The notes under the pieces are model-generated. The model did no database searches and had not been told where the DNA came from. It saw only the letters and a list, made by a program, of their open reading frames with translations. From Candidatus Gastranaerophilales bacterium (GTDB taxonomy: Bacteria; Cyanobacteriota; Vampirovibrionia; Gastranaerophilales; Gastranaerophilaceae), in the NCBI GenBank assembly GCA_944324395.1, contig CALUWC010000002.1:1-64000 (forward strand): a stretch of DNA of 64,000 nt, given 5' to 3'. Below are positions 63,862-64,000 of this stretch, in pieces. A program made the position numbers and the translations under genes. The first letter of the stretch is position 1. Every line of letters begins with the position of its first letter.

Positions 63862-63968
63862 AACATCTCTAATTATAGCAATAATCATATAAAAATCAAT
63901 CAAATATATCATTTTAGGTATTAAACAAAAATATATAATAATCAAAAAGGACAAAAGAAAGGAATAAT

Positions 63969-64000
63969 ATGAAAAAATTTTTGCTAATCGGAACATTATT
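63969..64000 (+). CDS. Start of an exported protein gene (cut by window edge)
   Basis: AGAAAGGA ribosome site, six bases after which an ATG begins MKKFLLIGTL, typical of a signal peptide. Only ten codons lie inside the window. Confidence 0.55.
   Translation, partial: MKKFLLIGTL

Overview
The window is a strongly AT-rich bacterial chromosome segment. It has dense housekeeping genes, short intergenic gaps and many intrinsic terminators with A/T-flanked stems. My best guess for the source is a non-photosynthetic cyanobacterial relative from the gut (Vampirovibrionia/Melainabacteria, order Gastranaerophilales). The basis is low GC, a GH57-type glycogen branching enzyme with GlgA, a GCS2-type glutamate-cysteine ligase, type IV pilus and ComEC genes beside flagellar genes, and several lineage-style hypothetical proteins. 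This is inference; no rRNA lies in the window.

Layout. 1-2.5 kb: a coiled-coil hypothetical protein, then tRNA-Gln(CTG) and tRNA-Asp(GTC) bracketed by two copies of a ~150 bp inverted-repeat element, with a partial duplicate of the tRNA-Asp 3' end between them. 2.5-7.5 kb: GH57 branching enzyme, an XRE regulator, two GT2 glycosyltransferases, a lytic transglycosylase. 7.7-17.3 kb: comEC, pilT-recO, an M16 peptidase, a lone sugar ABC permease, phosphomannomutase, a frameshifted small membrane gene. 17.3-24.7 kb: rpiB-rsfS, a compact flagellar operon (fliJ, fliK-like, flgE/G-like), an S1-domain protein, valS. 24.8-32.2 kb: three paralogous genes around metK, each encoding a type IV prepilin N-terminus, a beta-solenoid/YadA-head-like repeat region and a C-terminal phage-tailspike-type S74 self-cleaving chaperone. 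32.4-41.6 kb: MFS transporter, TPR-like hypothetical, typA, glgA, a ~1200-residue zinc-ribbon/AAA-like/TPR-like protein. 41.7-49.1 kb: UbiB-like kinase, ruvB, recG, a small XRE regulator facing a G-type pilin across duplicated TACGTA operators, a YjbQ protein. 49.1-54.0 kb: an operon of a 55-residue ORF, CHASE2-GGDEF diguanylate cyclase, AAA-TPR protein and rsmG. 54.2-64.0 kb: CtpA-type protease, thymidine kinase, TrmB-like regulator, a relic ORF, a 728-residue hypothetical protein, ispE, rsmA, glutamate-cysteine ligase, a CDF metal exporter and the start of a secreted-protein gene.

How it fits together. The cell-surface theme is strong: PilT (retraction), ComEC (DNA uptake), one ordinary pilin and three pilin-anchored fibre candidates. 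The fibre genes are the most likely undescribed system. A prepilin helix would put the N-terminus in the inner membrane or in a pilus. The repeats would form a trimeric stalk, and the S74 domain would fold it and then cut itself off. A second theme is promoter architecture: at least eight genes have a -10 box ending only 5-11 nt before the start codon and no clear Shine-Dalgarno, which implies leaderless or nearly leaderless mRNAs. Other genes in the same window have good Shine-Dalgarno sequences.
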